Position numbers and translations under genes: made by a program
Assembly (NCBI RefSeq): GCF_012489685.1
Contig: NC_080041.1
Span: 27,765,780 to 27,829,779, forward strand
Reading direction: 5' to 3'
Source of the DNA: Lotus japonicus
Taxonomy: Eukaryota > Streptophyta > Magnoliopsida > Fabales > Fabaceae
Length of the DNA: 64,000 nt
Shown: positions 10,624 to 22,286 of the stretch, piece after piece
How positions within the stretch are numbered: position 1 is the first letter of the stretch
Layout: each line of letters opens with the position of its first letter
The notes under the pieces: generated by a model
What the model saw: the letters and a program-made list of their open reading frames with translations, nothing else
Told to the model about the DNA's origin: nothing
Database searches by the model: none

Positions 10624-12899
10624 CCCAGGCTCACCATCGAGCAAGAACAATGTAAGACCCAAGTTTTTAAGCCTATGCTAAGTGAATAAAATCCTATTCA
10701 CGATTAGGGTTGATGTATCGTGAAGGAAAACCTGAACTAGAGTTTACCAAACGAAATAAATATATGAAGGAGAAAGTTCAGGAAAAGTCTGAGGATCGTA
10801 CCGAAGTCGATAAAAGTTATAGCACGATCGTTATACGCTTAAACCTAGGTCAGAAACCCTAGTATATAGCTAGTTTTCACTTTTAGGCACGATGGAAGTT
10901 AATTCCAAAAATCTTCAGAGAAATGTTAAAACTTCTCTTTTTCCATATACCACAATCGTTTCGAGGTGAAACTCTAGGATCTACGAACGTCCGATTCCAA
11001 TCATCGGAAGTTTGCCGAAACCGAAACCCTGGTATTTCAATACCCTAGAATCACCCGACAATGAAGACTTTTTCTATTCAGAGCTTCAAATGAATATTCC
11101 ACACGCGTACACCCATTTCTCTTGATGATTTCAATCTTTCTTCAGAAGGAAGTTTTCCATTCCGACATTCGATGCAAAAAGCAACTTATCGGGTAAAATA
11201 GTTTTATACCGATTATGCATTAGTCGCCAAAAATACAAGGAGACCTCATTTTAGTTTTGGAATTCTTTCGCCAAAACATATCTTAGAATTCACGGAGAAT
11301 GACGCCGGAAAAATCAGATTCGCGAAAATTTCATTTTACCGCGTTTTGCCAACCTCTATATATAGCGAAGAAATGAGAAAAAACACAAAACCATACCCAT
11401 TTTCCCCACCAAGGCCGCGAGTTTGAGAGGAGAGGAGGAGGAGAAGATTTTCTTCATTTCTTGCTTGATCGTCGATCCAACAGTTGCTACTTCAAGGTGC
11501 CAAGGTATAGTCGCTAATCCTTACCTCTGATCGCTTTTTCCATAGCTTTTCTGTAGACTTTTCTAAGCTGATAGTTTTGAGGTTTTTGCAAAACTATCCT
11601 GAATATTCCATTTCTGATTCTAAACCTCTTCCTTATGTGCCCAATATCACTTTTGCCGGGTTAGATTTTCCGTTATGTCATCGGATTTCCGCCGGAATCA
11701 ATTTTAGCCTTAAATACCCATTTTTGGAGTTTTTGAAGTAAAGCTTCAACCTTTAGGCTGAAAACTATCGCCTTAGCTTAGTGCTAGTAGGATTAGTTGT
11801 CATAAACGTCGTTGGTGAAGTCCCTGTCAAATTTGATTTTTGGGATTTCAGTTTTGAAAATTCTAAGTTAAAAATCATGACCAAAATACCCCTGCGACAG
11901 TTTTTGATCCGATAATTTTTCCGAGTTCAGAATACCCTTAGTTACGGCTAATGATAGCATAGGAACCAAGTTTGATCGAAGAAAAACCGAACCTTACAAT
12001 TACCAAAAGTGGCCGTGAGCTTTTAGGGGGGAGGAGGAAAATTTCCTTTTCCGAAAACTTGTTCTTTCGCGCTAGATTATCGTACCTCGGAGTATATATT
12101 ACTTCATGTAACCTTAGTGCGTATTGATAGCTTATTTTCCGATAGATTCTGATAGTATTTCTGTGGTTTTGCTCTAAAGGTGATTTTGAGGAATTCCCAG
12201 AGGAGCAAGCCTTTGATTGTGAACAAGTGTTAGGAGATCGTCCTGGAGAATCTACAGGTGAGGGCTACTCACTGAATCCCTAGTTAATGCTTAGGGTCGA
12301 TACTTTCGACTTGATTTACTGTTTATGCAATTGTTTGTGTTTGATTGGAAAAACGTTTTCTGAGGCTTCGGCTGACAATGTAGATGATGCATCTACTGAA
12401 TGTTTTTGATGATTGACTTACATGCTACGTGCTATGTGGGTAATTTAGGATGTGTGGTGCATGCCTTATATGCTAAGTGCTATGTGGTTATTGCTTAATA
12501 TGTTGATACATGACATGTTGATTGATTGTGCTGAGTATTTATGCTTTGGTAATGAAATCTGAGATTTTGTATAGTGAGGATTGCGGGCAGGTCATGCCGA
12601 TTTTATTTTGAGAGTTTTTGAGAAAGTTTGATAGGACGAACGAGGTTCGGGCCTTGTTTTTGTTAGTGGATCGAGACATTCTCTGGAAGTGATTTGGGAT
12701 TGGGAGATCCTGAAAATGTATAAGATTTGCGATAAGACAAAATGGAATCTATTTTCTAAAGAAAACTCATAAGACCTTAAATAACCTCTAAATCTTTAAG
12801 TAATGATAACAACCTCGAAGGAAGGCATTGGAAGTCAAATCTTAGTTTTGGAAAACGAGAAGTGTCGTCGGATCCCAGTGTTGAGAAAGTTGAGAGGCT

Positions 12900-13080
12900 T
12901 TGAGTATGTAGATGTTGTTGTGCTGTTGGAGCAGGTGTTGTTATTGTGCTGTTGGAGCAGCTGTTGTTGTTGTGCTGTTGGAGCAGCTATGTGTTGTTGG
13001 GCTATCCTGGGGATAAGTCCGGGAAACCGTTAGTTTTCCGAGAGTGTGATACTCTGTGCTCGTTGAGCAGTTTTGACCAT
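12900..13080 (+). repeat. Short hairpin repeats in solo LTR (TGCT/AGCA)
   Basis: About three copies of a ~22-33-bp unit with tgctgttggagca, where TGCT pairs with AGCA across gttgg. A related unit at about 13058-13070 reads TGCTC-gtt-GAGCA. The family member at 2798-6593 has TGCTC-gag-GAGCA at the matching place near 4225. The stem is kept while the loop changes. Confidence 0.55.
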
Positions 13081-13432
13081 CGGATTGAGATGAGTCAGAT
13101 GATTTGGAGATCATCATGAGTTACATGTGTTTTGTTGTGAAGAAGTGTCTTTTGTCGCAGAATCGACTTTATCTTAGGGTAAGCTTTTAGAGACTTTAAT
13201 TTACCTAGAACACGTGGCGACGTGTCGTGTGAGATTCGGAGACGTTGTTTGACTAATCATCCTGCATTCATGCAACATTAATGAGGTATTAACACAATAC
13301 GTACTCTGGACCTCGTCGGTTTCCAAAATGGTCATAAGACCCGGAATGCCGTGTAAGAGTGTTTGTAGACGACTCTTGTAGCAGACCGAAATGGCAGACC
13401 TACGAGTTTACTGCTGATCTGGCTACCTTGGT

Positions 13433-13665
13433 TTGGTGTAAGAGACACGCGGGCAGAAATGGTCCCACCGTTGCTGGTGCTAGGATTGACCCGTTGATGC
13501 CCATCCCAGAGGCACGCGAGCGGAAATGGTTCCACCGTTGCTGGTGCTAGGATTGACTCGTTGTTGTCCATACCTTTGTTTGGTGTAAGAGGCACGCGGG
13601 CAGAAATGGTCCCACCGTTGCTGGTGCTAGGATTGATCCGTTTGATGTCCATCCGTTTCCGGATT
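13433..13665 (+). repeat. Three ~65-120-bp direct repeats in solo LTR
   Basis: Three copies contain gaaatggtyccaccgttgct followed by ggtgctaggattga. Each holds CCACC and GGTG arms around gttgct. A related ggtcgatcctaacc-type repeat occupies the corresponding region of the minus-strand copy near 3690-3800. Confidence 0.7.
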
Positions 13666-14596
13666 GCATATTGGTTGACTGGGTTAACCTGCATATCATT
13701 TCATGCAACATGCATACTGATTTAGTTGATGAGTGTGTGTGATACTTGTTAATTCTATTTGAGGCATGTTAACTGTGATTTACTGTCGTTTATGTTCATT
13801 GAGAAATATGCAACCCTAGGATGTTATCCCTAGCTATAAGCCTAAGTGGCTATTTCCTTATCTGTATCTATCGGTGGTATTATTTATATAATTCTTTGGA
13901 GTTGACCCTCGCGTCTTCTGTGTGTGCTTTGGCGGACAAACGCCCATTGTCAGATGTCTTTGGCGGGCTAGTTCATGATGGTTCACCCTTCGGGGGGAAC
14001 TAGGTTGGGATGCTGGAACAGGAGCGCGTCGCGGTAGCGAGAGGATGACGGATGGTGTACATAGACTAGGTCGTTCTGGATTTCGAATTCGGACGACGAT
14101 CATGCTAGTATGTAGGTTTTAGTGCTGGTGTGAGCTCCTTAAGATGGGATTAGTGTAGGAGTAGAGTCTTAGCTCTGAACATCATTTGTTTCTTTTGGGA
14201 CAGGGTAGTTTCCCACCTATAGCTTTTTCTGTGGTTTCTTTACAGGAATCACAGAGAGTTGGTTGGACTTAGGAGGTCTTGCTTCAGGCCGATGGGCCAG
14301 CTGATTCTCAGTTTTGAGGGATGGTGTTGCGGACACTTCACCTTTACTTTCAGTCTGTACATATTGCCTTCGGGCGCTACACTTTTCTTTCCGTCACTGG
14401 AGGTTACTCGTGACGAGGTTGTTACTTACAGCGGGGGCTGTATTATATATTGTACATTAGTTCTGTTGCTTGTCGCTTTTGGGTTTGATTTAATTCAGTC
14501 TTGTCTTAGTTATTATCGAAAAAAAATATTCACGTTTTTCCGCATTAAGTTTACTTTTGGTTACTAAAGTGACGCCACCGAAATCGGGGTGTTACA

Positions 14597-15009
14597 AACA
14601 ATGCCTAAGTAAGCTGGTAGAGGACAACGTCGACCTCTTTAGTGGGGAGCAAGGAGGAACCATTTCCAGGGAGTTGCTCATATTAGAGCAGCTCTCTGGG
14701 AAGGCTGGAGAAAAGGACAAACAGTGGGAGAATCGCCACGATAAGAGGAAATGGGAACAGTTAGTGGATGGAAGTAAGAGGCCAATGAAGTCAGCCCGAC
14801 ATGCCGAGTGGGTGGACGAGCAACGATAGACTCCTTCCTACGACAAGAAGGTCAAGCAGGGCGACGAGGATGGAATACTGGGTGTAATACTCTGAACAAG
14901 GAAACAACTAGGAAGCTAGGACTAAAAATAAAGATGCACTCTTTTTCTCCGACACGGGAGTTTTTTAACGAGGCATCCCTTGATGTAAAAATTTAAACAA
15001 ATCAAATAC
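14597..15009 (+). pseudogene. Tat reverse transcriptase start joined to pol 3' remnant
   Basis: Directly after the solo LTR the frame QCLSKLVEDNVDLF continues the phrase begun before it. It resembles the entry to Tat RT (L-x-x-N-x-D-V-F). The catalytic RT, RNase H and integrase are missing. What follows to about 15000 includes ttttttaacgaggcatccc, the kind of sequence found just after integrase in Tat elements. The pol gene therefore seems to have been lost by internal deletion around 14680-14900. Short ORFs of 60-90 codons here are not recognised. Confidence 0.5.
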
Positions 15010-15755
15010 AAAAGGATATTCTTAGCAATACTCCTGGCTATCGAATTGAGACGGTAGCCTGGTGGGAAAAATTCCCTGAAGGTGGCGATCCCAACTCGAC
15101 CTTGATGTTTGGGGATCGCTCCGGAAAGTCCGGCGCTGACCGTAGCCCCTGTAGGCGACGTGTGCGGATGAGCTTCCCGTCGCCACTCGTTGGCGGCGTG
15201 CGCGAATAAAGCTCTTTATCCAAAGAACCTCCCCGAAATTTGGGCGAGTCGAGTCTTCCTGAAACACGGGAAGCATTTTTAACTCATATGGCCATTGGGC
15301 CCCGAGCAACTGTAAGTCCCCACCTAATAAGGCTGGAGGGGTCGCACCTGCTCTTACGGGAAATTATGGTGCGAACAAAAGCCTCGGTAAAATACCGAGC
15401 AGAAGTCCTAGTTATACGTAGCACACTCTCGAAAAATACTCACACAAAACTGGGAGACTAGCACGGAAAACACGTGCCAGGCGACGAAGAACGAAAGGCG
15501 AAGATAAGTAGCGGGCCGCCCGCCTCGCCCGCTTAACTATCCTTCGCTCATTTAATTATTCATTCATTTCTTCATTTATCTGTTTACGTCATGACGATTT
15601 ACTAACTCGGTTATTTGTTTGCTCGTACGATTCATAATGGTGCACGTCAAAAAAATTTGGGAAACAAAACGTTTTTTTCAAATACTTGACTTTATACATT
15701 CAAAAAGGAGTATCTCTCCTCATTTTCCTACATTCCTTGCGTTGCTATGATCTCT
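15010..15755. other. Tat 3' spacer, with the tail of the antisense ORF
   Basis: No sense-strand gene is visible. At the right end, 15755-15660 on minus contains the last two codons (TCA, stop TAG at 15745-15747) and the 3' UTR of the antisense gene whose body is at 53634-53942. It is separated by the Athila insertion. The UTR phrases CATAGCAACGC and AATGAGGA match the Copia-borne copy after 35870. Confidence 0.7.
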
Positions 15756-17060
15756 TGATGACCCTATATTAGTAGTGTTTTTAGAGTCATTTCTTTGATA
15801 GTTTTGAGTTTTTTTGTTGAGTCTCATGTAGTGTTTCATGCATTCTCATGCATTTTTATCTTTTCTTAAGTCTTTGTTTTGTTTTGGTAATTTTGTAGTT
15901 TTATAGGGAGTTTTCTTGCATTTTAAGTTAAGTTTATGACTTGTATGATTTTCTTTTGTTTTTTTGAAGGACCTCTTGTGCTAATGAGCTCTTTGAGCTT
16001 CTAGGTTCTTCCTTGACTTGTTGGTTAGGTTTGGAGAGCAGAAACTGAAGGTAATAGAAGGCCAAGAAGCATGGATTTGAAGGAGGACTTAAAGAGGGCT
16101 GAAGGGGAGTTACAAGAAGCTGAAAAGTTCATTCCAGCGAAGCTTGAGCGCCTAGGCGCTGTGAATTGACGCCTAGGCCCTAGTGCAATTTCCTGAAGGT
16201 CAAGGAATTGGCTCCCAGGCGCTGGGAATTGGCGCTAGGCGCCAATTAAGCTCCAGAGAGCATGTTTTTGCATGCAATTGGCGCTCAGGCGCTCTGAATT
16301 GGCGCCTGAGCGCCCAAACTCGTATTTTGTGGCTATAAATAAGGCTTAGGCCAATTTCTTAGGGGGATTAGACATTTTCACTCATTTTGGACCAAGTTTG
16401 AGAGCTGAGGAGAACCTTGGGGCTGTAGGAAGGCTTCCAACTTGTATTTTTCTCAGGTTTTCATTACATTTTCTGTATGAATTCACTAGCCATGCGTGGC
16501 TAGTTTCCTTTTTTGCTTTGGGTTAAGAGATTCTATGAAGTTTTAGTTTGTTAAATCCTATCTCTATGCATGAGTTCTTGATTTAATCTTGTATTTCATT
16601 TCCTTTATGCATGTTATACTTGTTTCTAGGCATAGAGTGAGGGGAGGGTTTTGTTGGCCTGAATATACATGCTTATAAACCTCTTATGAATGTTTAAGTA
16701 CACAAGGAATTGGGCTTAACTTTCAGTTTGAGAGAATTACTTTTGTGAGGAATCAACTAGTAAGTACATAGGCTATAGCAACAAGAGATAAATAAAGGTG
16801 TCACATGCATAGGATAGGTGGACTAAAGTGGATTAGATGATCAACAACCCAAGGCAATTTTCTATCAATTGTTATTTACAACATTATCCACATTGCTCTT
16901 TTGCAAAACTTTTGTCACAAACAACCAAAACCAATTTCTGAATTTTATTCCTTTAGAAACTTGCAAACTTTAGGCCTAAATCAACAATTCTCACTCACAA
17001 TCCCTGTGGTTCAATATTTTAAAACCCGAAGGTATTCGTACACTTGCGAATTGACCAACA
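15756..17060 (+). repeat. Athila 5' LTR
   Basis: It begins TGATGACCC and ends CCAACA just before the primer site. A TATA box TATAAATA lies at 16334-16341, about 20 bp after a cluster of GGCGCC-type palindromes (16139-16315). It aligns along its length with the 3' LTR at 52209-53603. Confidence 0.93.
16139..16315 (+). promoter_or_regulatory. GCGCCTAGGCGC palindrome cluster upstream of LTR TATA box
   Basis: Repeated near-palindromes such as gcgcctaggcgc, gcgctcaggcgc and gcgcctgagcgc alternate with gaattgg. The cluster recurs in the 3' LTR (52605-52770), in both LTRs of the minus relative (48760-48905, 51700-51810), and upstream of the 3' ORF (46371-46480). Its place just before TATA suggests promoter function; that is inference. 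Confidence 0.65.
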
Positions 17061-17066
17061 AGTTTT

Positions 17067-17084
17067 TGGCGCCGTTGCCGGGGA
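17067..17084 (+). promoter_or_regulatory. Athila primer binding site (tRNA-Asp type)
   Basis: TGGCGCCGTTGCCGGGGA starts 6 bp after the 5' LTR. It is the primer sequence typical of Athila elements. Confidence 0.92.
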
Positions 17085-17191
17085 TTGTTTGTGGTTTTCG
17101 GTTTAAGTTAAAGAGTTTGTTTGTTTGTTTTACTAAGCATTGCATTGAATAGGTGCTACTAACCTTTTCTTTGTTTTTGTGATTTCAGTTT

Positions 17192-18579
17192 ATGCACGGT
17201 AGACTTGGCACAGATCCATTGTTGTTTGATCCGGAGTCAGAGCGTACTCTCCATCATCGTCGAGCTCAGCAAAGAGCTGCTGAGATAGCCTCCATGGCTG
17301 TCCATATGACGGAGGAGGAATTGCAAGCCCACATTGAAGAGAGAGTGAATGAGGCTATTGCCCAAAGACTTCAAGAGCAAGAAGCGGAGAATGCCAATCG
17401 TTCTCTTAGAGACCTCACCTCGGCTGCCATGAGCTACGATTATCCGGGCAGCATAGTTTCCCCCGATGGCACGAGAAATTTCGAGTTGAGGCCGGCATTC
17501 ATTAATTTGGTGAGTCAAAATCAGTATGGTGGAGGTGCTCTTGAAGATCCTCATGCACACATGGAGCGATTTATCCGCAATTGCAACACTTACCGAGTTC
17601 AAATGTTTCAGCGGAAACCATCCGCTTGAGTTTGTTCCCTTTTTCTTTGAGGGACACTGCTGAAGAATGGTTGAATTCACAGCCCCAAGGTAGCATCACA
17701 TCTTGGGAAGACTTGGCTGAGAAATTCACCACAAGGTTTGTTCCAAGAGCCCTCTTGAGAAAGCTCAAGAACGACATCATGACTTTTGCTCAATCCACCG
17801 ATGAGAATCTTTATGAAGCTTGGGAAAGGTTCTAAAAGCTCTTGAGGAGGTGTCCTCAACACAACCTCACCCAAGCTGAACAAGTAGCAAAGTTCTATGA
17901 TGGTCTCCAATACTCTTCGAGGTTTGGCTTGGATGCGGCTTCAAGCGGTGAGTTCGATGCCTTACTTCCACAAGTGGGGTACGAGTTGATTGAAAAAATG
18001 GCTATAAGAGCCATAAACTCAAGTAATGAACGCCAAGCCCGAAGAGGAGTCCTAGAGGTTGAGGCTTATGATCAGCTCATGGCCTCCAACAAGCAACTCT
18101 CCAGGAAAATGAATGAGATTCAAAATCAAATGAAGACTACCAAGATTGGTGGTCGAGTTGCCAAATTGGAGTGTGTGACTTGTGGAGGGCCACATGACAG
18201 CGAAGAATGCACAGAGACTAGACCGGAGGAAGAAGTGAAGGCCATGGGTCAAGCTCGGAATGACCCATTTTCAAATACTTACAATCCAGGATGGAGGAAT
18301 CACCCTAATTTTTCTTGGAGGCAAGGCAATAATGGACAAGGGAATGGCTTTCAAAGGCAATTTCCTAGCCAAGGATTCCAAGGCCAAAACTCAAGACAAC
18401 CTTAAGAGCGAGGAGAAGGTGAAGGTAGTGGTTCCAAGAAGAGCTTAGAAGAGTTGGTGGAAACTTTCATCAACCGGACGGAGAATAATTACAAGAATCA
18501 AGAGGCGGATATCAAGAATCTTGAGAATCAATTTGGCCAGCTGGCCAAGCAAATAGCCGAGAGACCTCAAGGTAAGTTT
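17192..18579 (+). pseudogene. gag: Athila gag pseudogene, 5' part
   Basis: ATG at 17192. The first frame carries a coiled N-terminus, then FELRPAFINLVSQNQYGG and DPHAHMERFIRNCNTY, the start of the Athila capsid. A short deletion near 17602 shifts the frame. From 17581 the second frame continues with LSLFPFSLRDTAEEW, TSWEDLAEKF and LMASNKQLSRKM. It holds a zinc finger CVTCGGPHDSEEC near 18170. Stops lie at 17833-17835 (TAA) and 18403-18405. The gene is cut by the solo LTR at 18585 and resumes at 22282 with the C-terminal basic region. Gag would form the particle; this copy cannot. Confidence 0.88.
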
Positions 18580-20723
18580 CCTTCTGTAAGACCTGGATTT
18601 GCAGAACAAGTTAATTTCCGACTCACGCGTAGAATCAGTGTAAGCGTGACACGAGTTTGATATTTGAGAAAGACTAATGAAGAAGAAAGTTCAGGAATTG
18701 CATGAGGAATGTTGCGGAGTTGCTGTAGGAATTAGTGCGAGTTGTCTGCACACTTGCTTTATGGCGAGCGTGTCCAAAATAGGCTAATTTCGCTTTAGAG
18801 CAACGTTTTAAGTGAGATTTCAAATCCTTGGAAAATTTAAAGATTCTCTTTATTTTTCCTTTGACCAGCGTTTCATTTCGGAACTCTGGACTATACGCAT
18901 GATAGTATTCACTTTTCGGAAGTCTGCCGACGCTAATTTCTTTGCTTCGAAACCCTAGTTTCGAGCGATGGATGAAGACTTTTTCTATTCGGGACTTCTA
19001 ACAAAGTTTCCGTCCGCTTAGCCAGATTTGTTTCGACATTTTTAATCTTTCTTCAGTAGGAAGTTTTGTCGTTTGAGCATCACAGCAAAAAGTAGTTTTT
19101 CGGGTCAGATTAACTTACACCGCTTTTGGGATTTTAGATATCGTTTTTCCCAAATCATAGATACTTGTTTTGAGTTCTGGAATTCTGACGCCGGAATCTC
19201 TCTTAGAATTCATCGGTGAATGTGCTGCAAAAATCGGAATCGCGAAATTTTCATTTTCCCGCGATTTCACCTGCCTATAAATAGTCGAAAAACAAAAATA
19301 TCTTCATTTTCCACCAAAGAGGGCCGTGAGTTAGGGAGAAGAGAGGGAGAGGAGATTTTCGCCGAAACTCGACCGATCTTCGCGCAGTTCGTCTCTACTT
19401 CAAGGTATCGAGGTAACTAGCTTGATTCTTACCTCTGATTTTTGTTTCTACTGCGTTTCTGAAGTCGTTTCTGTGCTCACAGTTTTGAGTTTTTTGTAAA
19501 ACTGTATGTTTTCTCTGATTTCTTGCTTGGGTTATCTTCCCTACGTTCCCAAGAGTCTAAAACCTCTGTTAGTAATCGCCGATTGCGATCGAGCTGTCCA
19601 GGATCTGAAAAACTGATTCAAAACTCTTTAGTCGCACATTTCAAAACTTTATTGCCGAAAAGTCATAATCTGACTTCGTGCCTTTAGGATTTGTTGTCAC
19701 GGATGTCGTTAGGATCAATGCTGTCAAATTTGTTTTCCGAACTGATAACTTTGAGGTTTTGAGCCTTTATTTTGGACCAAAATGCCCCTGGATAGCCGTA
19801 TTTCGACCCGATTGTCCGAAAGTTGTCCTGACAGTTTCTTTGCCTTAGTTTTACCCTAAAACTACCTTGTAAACAGATTTGATCGAAGAAAAAGAGCCGA
19901 AGCCCTTTTTCCTTGATGGCCGTGGGCTATTCCTTTAGGGGGAAAGTTTTTCGTTTTCGAAAACTTGTCTTTCCGTACCCGATTGTCGTATTCTGAAGCT
20001 TTAATGCTTTGTCTATCGTTTATGTGTTGTATTGTGATCGAGCTAATCGATATTGTTTGGTTTCTGCTTTGTTTTTCTCCAAGGTTCAGTTGAAGGAACT
20101 TTGGAATATTCAGAGCATTTGCTTGAAGAAAACTTTGATTACGAGACTGGATCAGCTAGAGGTTAGGGAAACTTCCATATTAGCTACGATTGCATGATAG
20201 GCGTCGAGAAATTCGACTTATGCTTTGTGTTGATATTGATTATGATGATGAACTGATGTTATGATGCTTTTCCATAACTTGTGATATTGTGATATTGTTG
20301 GATTGTGCGTTTTGACGCGATTTCGGAGTGGGGAACCTCTGAACTGGTTAAAGTTGGTGTTTCGGGTTGGATGAACAACCCTAGGCATGTCCAAATGTGG
20401 GGTTTGAGACTTAGCCATATGTTGGAATTCTTAGACTTTCCCCGGGAAATGTATTTTGGGTGGTTGATCGTTGAACACTAAGAATGATAGAGCTTTGAAA
20501 AACTAAAGACTTGGGAAACTTAGACTTTGAGAAATAAACTCATAACCTGACTAATGTGAATTGAAATCATTTTTATTAACGTTTAAGCATAGGAGAACTG
20601 AAGGGGAAAATATTTACGAAAGGGGGAAAAGTCGACTTTTGTTGTGGGTTTTGGTATTGGGGAAAGCCACTGAGGTGAGCTAAGGTGATGATTGAAAGTC
20701 ACCGAGTACTTTATGTACTCTTG

Positions 20724-21096
20724 TGTTGGAGCTGTGTTGTATTGACCGACACTTAGCGCTCTTGTTGTTTGGGCTGTGTTGTATTGACCGACACTAAACC
20801 CTTGTGTACTATTGTGGTGGGAGTAGTGTTGTATTGACCGACACTAACTCCGAGTCGTGTTGTATTGACCGACATTAACTCCGAGTCGTGTTGTATTGAC
20901 CGACACTGACTCTGGCTTTGATTTTGGGATCTATTGTGGTGGGAGTGGTGTTGTATTGACCGACACTAACTCCGAGTCGTGTTGTATTGACCGACACTGA
21001 CTCTGGGCTTTGTTTGTGGGTTTTGTTGTTGGAGTTGTGTTGTATTGACCGACACTAACTCCGAGTTGTGTTGTATTGACCGACACTAACTCTTGG
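20724..21096 (+). repeat. Array of nine covarying hairpins (loop around tattgacc)
   Basis: Nine copies of gtgttgtattgaccgacac or close variants. The flanks of each copy are complementary but differ between copies: GAGTC (20883-20887) with GACTC (20908-20912); GGAGTT (21031-21036) with AACTCC (21057-21062); others pair GGAGC/GCTC or GGG/CCC. The related LTRs at 23048 and 30284 carry five copies each. Confidence 0.85.
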
Positions 21097-21177
21097 GTTG
21101 TTTTGAGTTTGGGTTTGAGCTAAACACTTGTGTGGTGAGGACGATTCGATGTTTGGCTAACCATATTGCATCAATCG

Positions 21178-21412
21178 GGTGAATAACGGGAATGGTTCAC
21201 CTGTGCATCTCATGGTGAATAACGGGAATGGTTCACTAATGCATATATGATGAATAACGGGAATGGTTCATCATATGGTGAATAACGGGAATGGTTCACC
21301 AAGGATGAATAACGGGAATGGTTCATCCAGGATGAATAACGGGAATGGTTCATCCATAGTGAAGAACGGGAATGCTTCACTTGTGGCGAACGGGAACGCG
21401 TCACAAATCCGG
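21178..21412 (+). repeat. Array of eight covarying hairpins (loop AACGGGAATG)
   Basis: Each unit has the loop aacgggaatg between complementary arms that change together: GATGAA/TTCATC (21249-21254, 21267-21272), GGTGAA/TTCACC (21277-21282, 21295-21300), GTGAAG/CTTCAC. The last unit is degenerate (ggcgaacgggaacgcgtcac). Confidence 0.88.
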
Positions 21413-22286
21413 ATCATGATTGCATTTCACGCATACATTCATTCTGACTGGGATTGTGTGCTGTTTGATTTATTGAGGCATTGTTAGAGCCATAACATGC
21501 TAGGATTATCTATATGTTTATAGAACAACATATATATCTATACCCCATATCACATGTTGAGTGTATATCTACTTTATTCCGTGAGTTGACCCTAGCGCGT
21601 TGGCTTTGGTTTCATGTTTGTGTTTGGGCGGTCGGCCTGCTGCCAGATGTCGACGGTGGAGTGGGTTTCGACGGTCTCTCCCTCGATGGGGGATCAGGTT
21701 TGAGTTGGTGGACCGGACTGACGAGCGTGGACGTCTAACGAAAGGAGTTCTACGACGCATGGAGCTGAGCCTCAACTTACCGTCTTCAGTTCGCTGTGGA
21801 CTCGGTTATGTGAGCAGTTATGGGAGGGTAGGTTTAGGCAGGCGTCATACTTTGTGTAGAGCTCTGATTCGTCTTACTTTTGGGACAGGGTAGGTTCCCG
21901 ACGCATGGCTTTTGTGTGGTTCTCTTACTGAAGGATCACAGTGAGTCAGTCGGACCATAGGGGTCTTTGCTCAGGCCATTTTGAGGCCGACTTTCTCTTA
22001 GTGGATTGTATTTACAACTTTCTCACTCAAACTTCTGGGTCTGTATATATTTGCCTGCGGGCACACTACTTTGGAGTCACTGCGAATGCGCGTGACGGGA
22101 GAGTGCAGCTGAGGCTGTACAAGTGTATTTATTTGTACATTGGTTAGTTTAGTGGTTGGGCTATGTCTTTATTCTCTATTGCTTTATTTAAAAGGGATCA
22201 TCGGAAAAAAAAAATTACCTGTTTTCCGCGTAGAGTTTATTTTTGGTTACTGAAGTGGCACCTGGAAATCGGGGTGTTACACCTTC

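Larger units (their letters stand above)
10651..14596 (+). mobile_element. Solo LTR, 3946 bp, TSD AACAA
   Basis: It starts TGTAAGACCCAAG and ends CGGGGTGTTACA, flanked by perfect AACAA at 10646-10650 and 14597-14601. Excision rejoins a reading frame from the Tat protease tail into the RT start. A TATA box TATATATA is at 11357-11364, with a pyrimidine-rich leader and a splice-like sequence downstream. It is the same family as the minus-strand solo LTR at 2798-6593. No gag or pol is present, so this is a solo LTR left by LTR-LTR recombination. Confidence 0.9.
18585..22281 (+). mobile_element. Solo chromovirus LTR, 3697 bp, TSD CCTTC
   Basis: It starts TGTAAGACCTGG and ends CGGGGTGTTACA, with perfect CCTTC at 18580-18584 and 22282-22286, inside Athila gag. 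TATA box TATAAATA is at 19276-19283. It is the same family as the LTRs of the complete element at 23048-33912, but visibly more diverged and with longer tandem arrays. No internal sequence remains. Confidence 0.93.

Noticed and set aside
13332..13694. 120-codon minus ORF with repeated ILAPATV/NPSTSNGG
   Set aside because: Translation of the LTR direct repeats at 13433-13665; no independent support.
21178..21412. Regularly spaced short repeats resembling a CRISPR array
   Set aside because: Plant retrotransposon LTR, no unique spacers, arms vary with the repeat, and no cas genes; the units are hairpins.
21514..21893. Overlapping ORFs with GGRPAAR / RTDERGRLTKG (also near 26067 and 33303)
   Set aside because: Present in every LTR of this family in the downstream part, with frame differences among copies; treated as LTR sequence, not a conserved protein.
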